Part shown: positions 6,836 through 15,688 of the stretch, one piece after another
Numbering within the stretch: the stretch's first letter is position 1
Layout of the letters: each line of letters opens with the position of its first letter
NCBI GenBank assembly: GCA_023383055.1
Contig: JAHDYP010000050.1
Span: 1-39,284, forward strand
DNA from: Verrucomicrobiota bacterium
Lineage (GTDB): Bacteria > Verrucomicrobiota > Verrucomicrobiia > Limisphaerales > JAHDYP01
Length of the DNA stretch: 39,284 nucleotides
Direction of reading: 5' to 3'
The notes under the pieces: model-generated
Seen by the model: only the letters and a program-made list of their open reading frames with translations
Database searches by the model: none
What the model was told of the DNA's origin: nothing
Program-made: the position numbers and the translations under genes

Positions 6836-9070
6836 TCAAGGTGCGTCGATGAACCTGTGATGTCGTCCCATCCAGTAGGGAAGCAGATAGAAGACACCGT
6901 CGGATTCGGTCTGGCCACCGTCGCCTTGAACAGCATGCCAGGGGTTCTGGTCGGTGCGCGTGTAACAGATTTCGCTCGGAGGCGGCAAGCGGCTGGTTTG
7001 AATCGCATCGATGACGGGCGCGCGGCGCGGTTGGAGATCTTCCCGGTTCGAGTTGTCCATGGTCCAACGGACGAGATCGAGCGGCACATCGCGGAGGAAG
7101 GCGAGCGCGCCGTGGAGGTTGGCCTGGTTTGGGGTGGCATAGGCGGCGTAGAGGAATTCGAAGAACGGGATGCCATCGTCGCGGATGGAAGTGTGCCAGC
7201 GTTCGAAACTCTGCAGATAAGTCTGCCGCAGCGCCTGGTCTTTTTCGAGGGCGAGCAGGGTCGGATAGGCGAAGGCGAGGAGTTCGGTGTCGATGTAGGT
7301 GCGCCAGGCGGGGTTGAGGTTGGGGGCTTCGAGGGCGTTTCGGTCGTAATGATGGTCCTGGATGAGCCGGCGGTAGTGGGATTCGTATTTGGATTGACCG
7401 GTGAGATGATGGGCGAGTTTGAGATAGGAAAGCAGTTCGACGGAATTGATGCCACGTTCCATCGCCCAGTCCGGGTCGTGATTGAGGCGGTCGGGTGCCC
7501 AGACTCCCCAGCGGGTGTGGCGGCCATCGAGGTCAACCAGGAGAAAACCGTGATCGATCAAGTGATCGACGATGCGGGTCACCTGGGTGCGGACGCGGGC
7601 GCGATGGGCTTCGTCCGCGGCGAGTTCATGGAAGATATAGTAACCGAACATGTGCGCGGTGATTTCGTCACTGCTGGTGTCGCCTTTTCAGAGCCAGCGG
7701 CCGTCGGCCGAAGGTCGCCAACGGACCGGCACGCGTTTGTTGCGGGGGTCATCGGCCCATTCGCCGGCCCAGGCTTCTTCGCTGAGGACCACGTTCGGAT
7801 CGTGCATGGTTCTCCAATCGGCGGGAATGACGGTGCGGGCGACAAAGCCATCGGTGCTGGTGATGTGCTGGAGGAATTCGAGGGTGGCGAAGGCGCGTTG
7901 GGCGGCGGCCAACGCCCCGGGATCGCGGGTGGCCGCGTAGCGGTACGAGGCCATGGCCAGGTAAAGCGCGGTGTACCCGCCGTCGTTATCGTCGTCCTCG
8001 GGCGTCCAGGTTGTCAGGTCACCCGGAATGCGTAACCGGCATTTCTCGACGATGCCCGGCGGGCGGATGTGTCGCGCGCGGAGGATCGAGTCGAAATGAT
8101 CGGCCTTGGCGGCCAGGGTGAGGTTGGTCGTGTTCAACCGGCTGACGCCATTTCGAGTGGCGACCCAGGCCGCGCCGGCCGAGTCGAAGTCGATGTGTCG
8201 AACCTCGTTGTCCATGAGCCAGCGTCGTCCCTGGCGAACGGACCAGTGATCGCCGTTGAACCGGGCTGCGCCCGACGCGGTGCCGGCCCAGATGGAACCG
8301 TCGGGGGCCAGGGTCACGGAGCGGACATCGGCCGAGGGTAAGCCGTCATCGGGTCCGAACTGCTGTCGGAGCCGGTCGTGGTGGAACCGCAGCACGCCGC
8401 CGAGGGTGGCCACCCAGGTTTCCCCAGCCGGACCGGGCGCGACATCGCGGACATTGGCGCTGAGCAGATCGAAGTCCGGGGTGAGATAACGGCCGTGCCC
8501 GTCGCGGAACTGGAAGAGGCCCATGCCGGTGGCGAACCAGAGGGTTCCATCGGGCGCCGCGCGGATGCGGTTGAGGTATCGGGTGGAACCGGGGTCCCAG
8601 GATTCGAGCGAGTTGTCGCGCAGGCGGTGGAAGCCGGCGGGGCCGCCGGTGACGATGAGTTCAGGGGCGCAGGCCAGCGCGCGCACCGGGGTCTCGAGGC
8701 CGGCGATGCGGCTGCAGGATGGCCCGTTGAGTTTGTGGAGCCCATTCCAGGCGGCGATCCAGAGCGAACCGGAAGCGTCCAAGGCGAGGTCAAAGAGCGG
8801 ACCGGAGAGCTTGTCGGCGGCGATTTGCCGCCAGCCGGAACGGTCGGCCGGCATTTCGAACAGGCCGCCGCGGGTGGCGGCCCAGACGCGATCCTGGTCA
8901 TCGAGGACCAGGGTGCGCACGTCTTGGGCGGTTTCGTTGGGCAGGGGATAAGACTGATGTTGGTGATGCGGAACGGGTAGGTCACTCGCTGGGAGCGGGG
9001 CGGCGGCGCCAGCGGGGATGGCCATGAGACCGATCAGCCCGCCAATGCCAGTGAAGTATCGGGTGGTCAT
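6836..9070 (-). pseudogene. Secreted propeller + alpha/alpha-toroid protein interrupted by one in-frame TGA
   Basis: One 744-residue reading frame broken by a single TGA at 7690-7688. Upstream of it are 460 codons: a signal peptide (about 1-24), then at least six blades of the two-component-regulator propeller type (about 45-330; each blade reads like 'VRxVxxxPDGxxWxAT..GxxRF'). These are followed by the first helices of an all-alpha region. Directly after the TGA the same frame continues KGDTSSDEITAHMFGYY and runs 283 more codons of alpha-helical, toroid-like sequence to a TGA at 6836. The context RWL(TGA)KGD fits a TGG-to-TGA change. No Shine-Dalgarno or natural restart is obvious, although ATG 7651 could allow a fragment. 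It sits 11 nt downstream of the hydrolase gene, so probably in one transcript. Either a recent nonsense mutation, a sequencing error or readthrough. Confidence 0.8.
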
Positions 9071-9081
9071 GAGCGGGCGGC

Positions 9082-10500
9082 TTAGTCTCGGAGCGTTTCG
9101 AACCAGTCTCTGGCGAGGAGGAAAGCCGGTAGCGCGCAGTCGCCGTGGTCGGCTGCCGGATCGGGGTCGATGAGTTGAACCTGGGTGGCGCCGCGGTTGT
9201 GGAAGCTGGCGTGAGCGACCTCGGAATTGGCGAAGATGACATCCCGATCAGCGCGGCAATGGTAGAGCCGGGTGGGGGCGGTAGGAGTCCAATCGTAGAG
9301 GTCGTTGTCGCGAAGGATGGCGCGGAGGGGATGTTGGGGTTGGGATTGGAGGGCGGCGAGGACCGAGGGTTGAAGGATGAGGCGGGCATCGGGTGGCATC
9401 GCCTGGTTGATGACCGAGCTCGGGGTGGCGCCATTCATGAGGGGAGGCAGCGTGGTGTGGTAAGGGGGTGCCAGCAGGTCGGCCAGGTTATTGGTCAGCC
9501 GGTAGACGTCCTGGCAGGCGGCCAGCAGGTACAGCAGATAGTACGGGTTTGGCATCAGCCGGCCGGAGAGCAGATCGTTGGCGGTGACCCCGGAGAGATC
9601 ATAGGCGCCGGCCATCGGCGCGGAGGCGGTCACCGTAAACTCGTCGGCGTGGAACAACTCGAGCTCGCGCTGCAACGCCATGGTGGCATGGCCGCCCTGC
9701 GAATAGCCGACGAGAAAAGTCTGGCCATTCAAACCGACGTTTTGCGCCAGGCACCAGCTTCGCGCCGCCCGCAGCGCGTCAACTCCCGCCGTGGCTTCGG
9801 ATCGGGCGTGGTGATAGGGGTGAAGCCCCGGGGAATCCCCGAGGCCGAGCAGATCGGGCAGGACGACGGCATAGCCGATCGCAGCGAAGCCGATCCCGGG
9901 CAGCACTTGTTCATTGAAAACCGAGGGCACATCATTGGTGAGGATCAGGGTGCCGTGCTGGTAGCTGAGCAGCGGGAGCGGACGGTCCATCCCCACCGGG
10001 AGCACGATCGCGGCCGAGGCCTGGGTGCGACCACCCCGAGGATCCAGGGTCTCGTAAACGATTTTGTAAAGGTCCACCGCGTGTTCGGGAGTGACCGGAA
10101 TCTCCGCCAGATCCAAGAGCACAGAGATCTCGGCAAGCGAAACGAACAACCGGTCCGAAACTGACACCACCCGGCCGCGCTCAGTCACCGGCACAGCCAG
10201 CAACCGGTAGAATTGAGCGGATGCACCAGGTTCGGTGCGGTTGGTCCAGCCCAGGTCGGGAACCGGCCAGGGCCGGAGATCGGAGCGCGTGAGCCAGACG
10301 CCGTCAGCGAAGGCGGCGCGCGATTGGACGCTGTAGGCCCAGCCGGGGCCGGCATCATTCCACCGCAGGCTGACGCCGTCCGCAGTCGGTTGCGTCAAGT
10401 TGATCCTCAGCGAGAACGGTTCCGCAGCGGTCAGCCGCGGGACCAGGAGGAGACTGCAGAGAGCGGCAATCGGGAGCCAGGACGGCATGCGGTGGCACAT
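9082..10500 (-). CDS. Secreted alpha/beta hydrolase (lipase/esterase-like)
   Basis: Exported serine hydrolase of 472 residues. I chose the ATG at 10500, with ATG 10488 as an alternative, because it lies 10 nt after the epimerase stop and opens a clear signal peptide (about 1-26, ending LTAA). The longer frame to 10701 only overlaps the upstream gene. Residues ~27-85 form a small beta-rich domain (YSVQSR...FYRLLAVPV) akin to those on other exported verrucomicrobial proteins. The hydrolase fold follows, with an oxyanion-type QHGT, the nucleophile elbow GYSQGGH (S267), a likely acid in CRADRD, and a late His in DHGDC. This arrangement resembles secretory-lipase/esterase families. The substrate cannot be told. 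It is the middle gene of a three-gene minus-strand set. Confidence 0.8.
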   Translation of the reverse strand: MCHRMPSWLPIAALCSLLLVPRLTAAEPFSLRINLTQPTADGVSLRWNDAGPGWAYSVQSRAAFADGVWLTRSDLRPWPVPDLGWTNRTEPGASAQFYRLLAVPVTERGRVVSVSDRLFVSLAEISVLLDLAEIPVTPEHAVDLYKIVYETLDPRGGRTQASAAIVLPVGMDRPLPLLSYQHGTLILTNDVPSVFNEQVLPGIGFAAIGYAVVLPDLLGLGDSPGLHPYHHARSEATAGVDALRAARSWCLAQNVGLNGQTFLVGYSQGGHATMALQRELELFHADEFTVTASAPMAGAYDLSGVTANDLLSGRLMPNPYYLLYLLAACQDVYRLTNNLADLLAPPYHTTLPPLMNGATPSSVINQAMPPDARLILQPSVLAALQSQPQHPLRAILRDNDLYDWTPTAPTRLYHCRADRDVIFANSEVAHASFHNRGATQVQLIDPDPAADHGDCALPAFLLARDWFETLRD

Positions 10501-10510
10501 TAGCCGCGGA

Positions 10511-11443
10511 TTACGCCAAGTCAAACACGCGGTCCATGCGCTGGCTGACATCCTGGAGTCGGTCGCGTCCGCCGCCTTCGACTTCGGCGGCCGCCCAACC
10601 GGTGTAACCGATCTCGAGCAAGGCGCGGCGGACGTCCGGCCAATCGACGTCGCCGTCGCCGATCTTGGCCCAACCGGGTTGGATGCCCCAGTCCTTGACA
10701 TCGAGCTTGACGATGCGGCGGCCGAGGGTGCGGACCCATTCGGCGGGTTTGCCGTATTTCTGGTGGTTGCCGAGGTCGAACTGGACGCCGACCCAGGGTG
10801 AATTCAATTCATCGACGTAATCGCGCAGTTTGTTGGCGGATTGGTTGGCGGGACCGTCGTGCTGGTAGAGGAAATGGTTCCAGACATTTTCGATGGCGAT
10901 GTAGACGCCGAGTTGCGCCGCCAGGGGTAGGGCCAGGCGGATACTGGCGATCGAGCGTTCCCAGACTTCGCGCTCGGAGCCGTCGTTTCCGTGACCCACC
11001 ACCAGGAGCACGGTGTGCCCGCCCACCGCGTGCGTGTCCCGCAAGGCGGTTTGAAGATCGGCCAACGCTTTGGCGCGGGTAGCGGGGTTGGGATCCGAAT
11101 GACGGACGCTCCAGTGGGTGGAGCAGACCGTGCCATCGACCGGCAGGCCGGATTCGGCGATGGCCTTGCGGGTGGCCTCGACGTCCATGCCGGGGCAGTC
11201 CATTTCGACTCCGTCGAAACCGAGCTCCTTGAGCACCTTGAACTTGTCGGTCAAGGAACCCGGGAGATCGACCATTCCGATTTTGAGTGTCTTGTAGAGA
11301 CGTCCGCGCAGGGATGCCGGCGCGCCGGCGGCGGCCATGAGCGAGTTGCCGCCCAGCAGCCATGGGACGGCGAGGGCCGCGGAACCGGCGCGGAAGAAGT
11401 GGCGACGCGAGATAAAGGAGCCGAATGAATGCGGGGTTTTCAT
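10511..11443 (-). CDS. Tat-exported sugar phosphate isomerase/epimerase-like TIM barrel
   Basis: Exported TIM-barrel protein of 310 residues. The N-terminus carries a twin-arginine signal (SRRHFFRAG, R13-R14) followed by a hydrophobic stretch ending near AAAGA, as in many Planctomycetes/Verrucomicrobia sugar isomerases. The body matches the AP-endonuclease-2/xylose-isomerase-like superfamily, with strands ending in FDGVEMD, IAIENVW, VGVQFDLGNH, VKLDVKDW and AAAEVEGG. These contribute the Glu/Asp/His metal set typical of the family. The reaction is probably epimerisation or isomerisation of a sugar or sugar derivative in the periplasm; the substrate is unknown. First gene of the set with the hydrolase (10-nt gap) and the propeller protein, and divergent from the GH78 gene. 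Confidence 0.85.
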   Translation of the reverse strand: MKTPHSFGSFISRRHFFRAGSAALAVPWLLGGNSLMAAAGAPASLRGRLYKTLKIGMVDLPGSLTDKFKVLKELGFDGVEMDCPGMDVEATRKAIAESGLPVDGTVCSTHWSVRHSDPNPATRAKALADLQTALRDTHAVGGHTVLLVVGHGNDGSEREVWERSIASIRLALPLAAQLGVYIAIENVWNHFLYQHDGPANQSANKLRDYVDELNSPWVGVQFDLGNHQKYGKPAEWVRTLGRRIVKLDVKDWGIQPGWAKIGDGDVDWPDVRRALLEIGYTGWAAAEVEGGGRDRLQDVSQRMDRVFDLA

Positions 11444-11596
11444 AAAACAGCCGTGAGCATACTCCTTTGGCGCCGCCAGTGAAGCTCATAGTGCGGCGGG
11501 CTTTGCCGGCGCGCTCCAAACTGGCCGCGGGCGTTCGAGCGCCTTGCGGCGGTATTGCGGCTTGTCAAGGAGCGTCCGGCGCGGAATATCTGGTCC

Positions 11597-14026
11597 ATGA
11601 AACTTCCCGGCAGGCGTTTGCATTTTCACTGGCTGCTGTTCCTGATTCCGTGGTGGGTCCAATCCGCGAGCTGGGTGGATCCCTCGCGATACCTGGTGCT
11701 CGAGCCCAAGGCCGGGGCCTGGACGGCGCAATGGATCGACGCGGGGGAGGGGATCCCGGTGAACGATTTCGGCCGGGTATTCTACGTGCGGAAGAGCTTC
11801 GACACCCGGAACCCGGCGGCATTTCGGCGTGTGTATGTCTCCGCCGACAGCCGCTACAAACTTTGGGTGAACGGGGTGCTCGCGGCGCGCGGCCCCGCCC
11901 GGTTTGACCCGCTCCATCAGCAATACGACACCCTCGACTTGTCGTCCCTGGTGCGCGAGGGTCGGAACCTCATTGCGGCGGAGATCATGTATTGGGGGGA
12001 AGGCGAACCCAGCCGTGGCGGACCGATCTTCCAGATGAGCGCGCGCCCGGCGTTCGTGCTCGAAACCGGTGAACTCAAGTCCGACCGCTCCTGGAAAGCG
12101 CTGATCAGCCAGGGCATGAGCGCGCCCGGGTGGGAGAGTGTGTCGAAAGTGGCCGGCTACTTCGCCGGCAATTGGCTCGAACAGGTCGATGCCCGCAAAC
12201 TGCCGGTTGGCTGGGAACAACCCGGCTTCGATGACGCCGCATGGTCCAACGCCCGCGAAATCACCCGCGCCGAGGTCTGGGGTGAAGGCGACACGCGGGC
12301 GCCTTGGAAACTGTTGCCGCGGCGGATCGGACCGGTCGAGGAACGGGCACCGGAGCAGGCCCGGGCGGTTCAGTCCGGGCTGGTCAACCCGGTGAAACCC
12401 AAGCCGCCGTTCAGCTTCGAGGTCACGCCGAACGCCGGTACCCCGTCGCTCCCGATCACATTGCCGGGCGATGGCCAGGTGCATTACGTCGTCTTCGACG
12501 CCGGCCGGTTGGTCACCGCGTTTCCGCGGCTGGAACTGGAAGCCGGCGACGGTGCCGTGGTCGAGGTCGCGTACGCCGAGGCGCCGAGCGTGAATTTCCG
12601 CAAGGACCGGCGCGATGTGCTGGCCGACAAACGCGTCGAAGGGATCAATGACATTTACGTCACCCGCTCCGGCCGGCAGGTGTTCGAGCCGTTCTTTCAT
12701 CGCACGTTCTGGTTCGTGCGCGTGGCCGTAAAGAGCGACACGCCGGTCACGCTGCACGGCCTCGAATATCGCTGGACCAGCTACGCGTTTCCCGAGCGCG
12801 GAAGTTTCGAGTGTTCGGATGCCACGCTCAATCGCATCTGGCAGGTGGGCTGGTACACGGCGCGGCTGTGCGCGCATGAAACCTACGAGGACTGCCCCTA
12901 TTACGAGCAGTTGCAGTACGTGGGCGACACGCGGATCCAGGCGCTGGTGACCTATTATGCGAGTGGCGATTCGCGGTTGCCGGCCAATGCCATCCGTCAG
13001 GTGAACGCTTCGCGCCTCCCCGAGGGACTCACCTACTCGCGTTACCCAAGCCATCTGTTCCAGGCCATCCCCGGGTTCTCGCTGATCTGGGTGCTGATGC
13101 TGGATGATTACCTGCTTTACACCGGCGACCTCGAACTGTTGCGGGAATGCGCCGGCGGCGTCTACTCCGTCTTGCGCAGCTTCGAATCCTATCAAACCAC
13201 GGAGGGTTTCCTCGCCAACGTCCCGTATTGGAATTACCACGATTGGACCTTCCCCGACGGCGGCACGCCGCCGGGCTCGAAAGTTAACTGCACCCTCACC
13301 ACGCTGCTCTATAAAGGCGCGCTCGACGCCGGCGCGCGGTTGTTCGAGGCGCTCGGTGATCCCGCGGAGGCAAACCGCTTTCTGCAACGTTCGGAAAACC
13401 TCAAACAGACCATTAACGACCGTGCCTGGTCGGCGGCCGAGGGATTGTATCTCGATGGAATCGGCGTGGAGAGCCTCAGCCGGCATGTGAACACTTACGC
13501 GGTGTTGTTTGACGTGGCGGATGCGGAGCGGCAGGCGCGGATCGCGCAACGGTTGTTCACGGATCCCGCGGTGCGCGACACCACCTTTTATTTCGCCCAT
13601 TACCTGCACCAGGCCGCCGTCAAACTCGGCCAGCCAGGGCGGATCCTCGAGGACATGGCCCGCTGGCAGAGCATGCTCGATCTCGGCACCAGCACCTGGT
13701 GGGAGACGCCCGTGGAAACCCGCAGCGACTGCCACGCCTGGTCTTCCGCCCCCACCTTCGAGTTCATGCAGGAGATTCTCGGGGTGCGTCCGATCGCGCC
13801 GGGCTTCGCGCGGGTGCGGATCGCGCCGTTCACCGCGGACCTCGAGTGGGCGCGCGGGACCGTCCCAACCCCCAAGGGCGATATCCGGGTCGAGTGGCGT
13901 AATCCCCAAGGCGGACGATTCGAGATCGAGGTCGAGTTGCCGCCGGGCGTAACGGGTGAGTTGATGTTGCCCAGTGGCGGACGGCGTTCACTGTCGGCCG
14001 GAAAACAGCGGATTACCGATTCCTAG
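11597..14026 (+). CDS. Secreted alpha-L-rhamnosidase-type glycoside hydrolase (GH78-like)
   Basis: Exported glycosidase of 809 residues from the ATG at 11597, chosen because it opens a signal peptide (WLLFLIPWWVQSA, cleavage near residue 24); the frame is open further upstream from a TTG. N-terminal beta-sandwich modules (about 30-400) include the family-type segment 'FYVRKSFD...RRVYVSADSRYKLWVNG'. An (alpha/alpha)6 catalytic domain follows. The acid region reads DCPYYEQLQYVGDTRIQ (E437 region), and GTSTWWE gives E703, the expected base, followed by SDCHAWSSAP. A C-terminal beta domain ends the protein. GH78 enzymes release terminal L-rhamnose from plant or bacterial glycans by inversion. It starts divergently from the epimerase gene, which suggests a shared sugar-release theme. 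Confidence 0.85.
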   Translation: MKLPGRRLHFHWLLFLIPWWVQSASWVDPSRYLVLEPKAGAWTAQWIDAGEGIPVNDFGRVFYVRKSFDTRNPAAFRRVYVSADSRYKLWVNGVLAARGPARFDPLHQQYDTLDLSSLVREGRNLIAAEIMYWGEGEPSRGGPIFQMSARPAFVLETGELKSDRSWKALISQGMSAPGWESVSKVAGYFAGNWLEQVDARKLPVGWEQPGFDDAAWSNAREITRAEVWGEGDTRAPWKLLPRRIGPVEERAPEQARAVQSGLVNPVKPKPPFSFEVTPNAGTPSLPITLPGDGQVHYVVFDAGRLVTAFPRLELEAGDGAVVEVAYAEAPSVNFRKDRRDVLADKRVEGINDIYVTRSGRQVFEPFFHRTFWFVRVAVKSDTPVTLHGLEYRWTSYAFPERGSFECSDATLNRIWQVGWYTARLCAHETYEDCPYYEQLQYVGDTRIQALVTYYASGDSRLPANAIRQVNASRLPEGLTYSRYPSHLFQAIPGFSLIWVLMLDDYLLYTGDLELLRECAGGVYSVLRSFESYQTTEGFLANVPYWNYHDWTFPDGGTPPGSKVNCTLTTLLYKGALDAGARLFEALGDPAEANRFLQRSENLKQTINDRAWSAAEGLYLDGIGVESLSRHVNTYAVLFDVADAERQARIAQRLFTDPAVRDTTFYFAHYLHQAAVKLGQPGRILEDMARWQSMLDLGTSTWWETPVETRSDCHAWSSAPTFEFMQEILGVRPIAPGFARVRIAPFTADLEWARGTVPTPKGDIRVEWRNPQGGRFEIEVELPPGVTGELMLPSGGRRSLSAGKQRITDS

Positions 14027-14040
14027 GATGCGAAGATTCC

Positions 14041-14184
14041 CTACTGCCGCGCGCATTGGCCCAGCGCCAACAGGGCCGCGGCGCACGCCAACAGCATGAA
14101 CACGCGGACCATGGACCGCCGAAGCCGGCGATAGGCATCTTCCATCGGTTCCGGCGGGTCGGGAAGCGAGGCGGGGTCAGTCAT
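14041..14184 (-). CDS. Small hypothetical single-span membrane protein (47 aa)
   Basis: ATG at 14184, TAG at 14043-14041. The predicted 47 residues have a charged N-half (DAYRRLRRSM) and one hydrophobic span (VFMLLACAAALLALGQ) ending near a Cys. Its start overlaps the end of the degraded upstream frame by 8 nt, which suggests former or actual translational coupling. No family is recognised, so it may be a chance ORF in this gene-poor stretch. The stretch 14027-14654 (628 bases) holds only this ORF and the degraded one; the last ~100 bases (14552-14654) show nothing. Confidence 0.35.
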   Translation of the reverse strand: MTDPASLPDPPEPMEDAYRRLRRSMVRVFMLLACAAALLALGQCARQ

Positions 14185-14551
14185 AACGGGGAATGCGCTT
14201 CAGCCGCCAGGCGTCGTTCCCGTCCGGCACTTTCGCGATATGCGGCGTCCACGGGCGGACGGTAGCATCGTCCGAGGGCGTTGGCAGCAACAAAGCGTCG
14301 CGCGCGGCGATGCCGGCGTTCGGTGTCGACAAGCTGTCGGAGAGTGGTTCGGAACGGCGTGCCGGGCGGGGAACGGGTATCGAGGTAAAGCACGCAGCCC
14401 GCAGGTCGCCGAATTCCCGGATGAATCGAAGGATTCTTCAATTATGGGGTGACCCCTCTGACAACAGGCTTGTTTTGCCGAGGCCCACCGGGGACTCCTC
14501 CGGCAGTGGTTCGTAAATTTCGGGCGGGCACAGGGCTTCGAGCCGCTGCAT
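14177..14551 (-). pseudogene. Degraded hypothetical gene with an in-frame TGA
   Basis: One frame from ATG 14551 to the TGA at 14179-14177 (125 codons) is interrupted by one TGA at 14440-14438. The first 37 codons (beginning MQRLEALCPPEIYEPLP) and the final ~45 codons (LLLPTPSDDATVRPW, then DAWRLKRIPRYD at the C-terminus) have coding-like composition. A competing TTG frame (14441-14181) also has GC-rich third positions in its first half, so a frameshift cannot be excluded. No family is recognised. Most likely a decayed small gene. Confidence 0.3.
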
Positions 14552-14654
14552 AGTTGCGCCGTTCGGGCATCTCAAAGCAAGACGCTACCAGCCGAAACGC
14601 TGAGCCAGCAAGACCTGACGGGACATTTTGAATTGGTTGAATTGACTACCAAAA

Positions 14655-15677
14655 TCAATCCCGCACGGCGGTCAAGCCGAGCCGCAGGATGCGCCGGATC
14701 AGTTCGGGATAGGTGTAACCGGCCCGCATGGCCGACTGGGCGAAGTCCTCGCCTTCGGCCAGGATGGGGTTGGGGTTGGCCTCGATGAACACGACCTGGC
14801 CATCCGGTGACAGGCGGAGATCGAGACGCGCGTAGCCGTCGATGGCCAGCAGATGATAGATCTTCTTGCTCAGCGTCTGAATCCGCCGGGTCAATAGCGG
14901 ATCCAGGTCCGCGGCGAACCCGCTTTCGATCCCCCACCGGCGCCGGTAGGCCTCGTCCCATTTGGCTTTGTAAGTGGCGAACTTTGGTTCCTCCGGCGGG
15001 ACCTCGCGGAAGACCATTTCCCGGATGGGGAACACCTCGAGCCGATGATTGCCGAGCACGCCCACATAGAGTTCCCGGCCTTCGACATATTCCTCGGCGA
15101 TGACATCCTGGTCGAATTTTTCGTGGATGAACGTAACCCGCTCGCGGAAATCGTCGTCGTGTTCGACCAGCGAGGCCTGCGCGATGCCGAGCGAGGCCTC
15201 CTCCTTCAACGGCTTGACCAGGATCGGGAATTTGAGCCGCTTCGGCCGGGCGATCCGGCGCGCGCGGGGAATGATCGTGAAATCCGGCACCCGAATCCGG
15301 TGATAGCTGAGGATCTTTTTCGAGATCCCCTTGTGCTTGCAGAGGGTCAGGCCGGTGGACCCGCACCCGGTGAACGGAATGCCCTGGAGCTCGAGAAACG
15401 AGGCGATGTTCTGATCGAAGGCGCGGTTGTTTTTGAACTGGTCGGCCAGATTGAAGATGACGTGCGGCTGCCACTGGTCGACTTTCTTGCGGATCAGATC
15501 CGTGTCGTCGAAGATCGCCAGGTGTTCGGCCGGGCATTCCAGGGTCTTCAAGGCCGCCAGCAGGTCGGCCTCGGTTTTCCAATCTTCGGTGGCCAGTTCG
15601 TGGCTGAGATCCTGGTCCAGCGTGGTGGGCCGGATGGCATCAAACAAGGCCAGGACTTTCCAGTTCGTCTTTGCCAT
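14655..15677 (-). CDS. ATP-grasp ligase, D-alanine-D-alanine ligase-like
   Basis: Cytoplasmic ATP-grasp enzyme of 340 residues; the ATG at 15677 (MAKTNWKVLALF) is the start that fits the family. The layout follows Ddl-type ligases: an N-terminal pre-ATP domain with VIFNLADQF, then GIPFTGCGS (about 99-107). The nucleotide-binding strand FPILVKPLKEEASLGI spans ~150-165, AEEYVEGRELYVGVLGN ~194-210, and the metal-binding ARLDLRLSPDG...FIEANPNP ~283-304. Such enzymes join a carboxylate to an amine through an acyl-phosphate. A housekeeping Ddl usually lies in a cell-wall cluster; this one follows a zinc metallopeptidase by only 11 nt, so the substrate may be another peptide or amino acid. The true substrate is unknown. 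Confidence 0.8.
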   Translation of the reverse strand: MAKTNWKVLALFDAIRPTTLDQDLSHELATEDWKTEADLLAALKTLECPAEHLAIFDDTDLIRKKVDQWQPHVIFNLADQFKNNRAFDQNIASFLELQGIPFTGCGSTGLTLCKHKGISKKILSYHRIRVPDFTIIPRARRIARPKRLKFPILVKPLKEEASLGIAQASLVEHDDDFRERVTFIHEKFDQDVIAEEYVEGRELYVGVLGNHRLEVFPIREMVFREVPPEEPKFATYKAKWDEAYRRRWGIESGFAADLDPLLTRRIQTLSKKIYHLLAIDGYARLDLRLSPDGQVVFIEANPNPILAEGEDFAQSAMRAGYTYPELIRRILRLGLTAVRD

Positions 15678-15688
15678 GATGGAGGGGA

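Noticed and set aside
7688..7690. TGA as selenocysteine, or TGA reassigned to Trp genome-wide
   Set aside because: No selenoprotein context or obvious SECIS-like hairpin, and the flanking sequence fits Trp. Several intact neighbouring genes use TGA as their stop, so reassignment is not supported.
11486..13909. 807-codon open frame on the minus strand
   Set aside because: It lies entirely opposite the GH78 gene, which has family motifs and a signal peptide. Its protein is Arg/Pro/His-rich with no domain, typical of antisense frames in GC-rich DNA.
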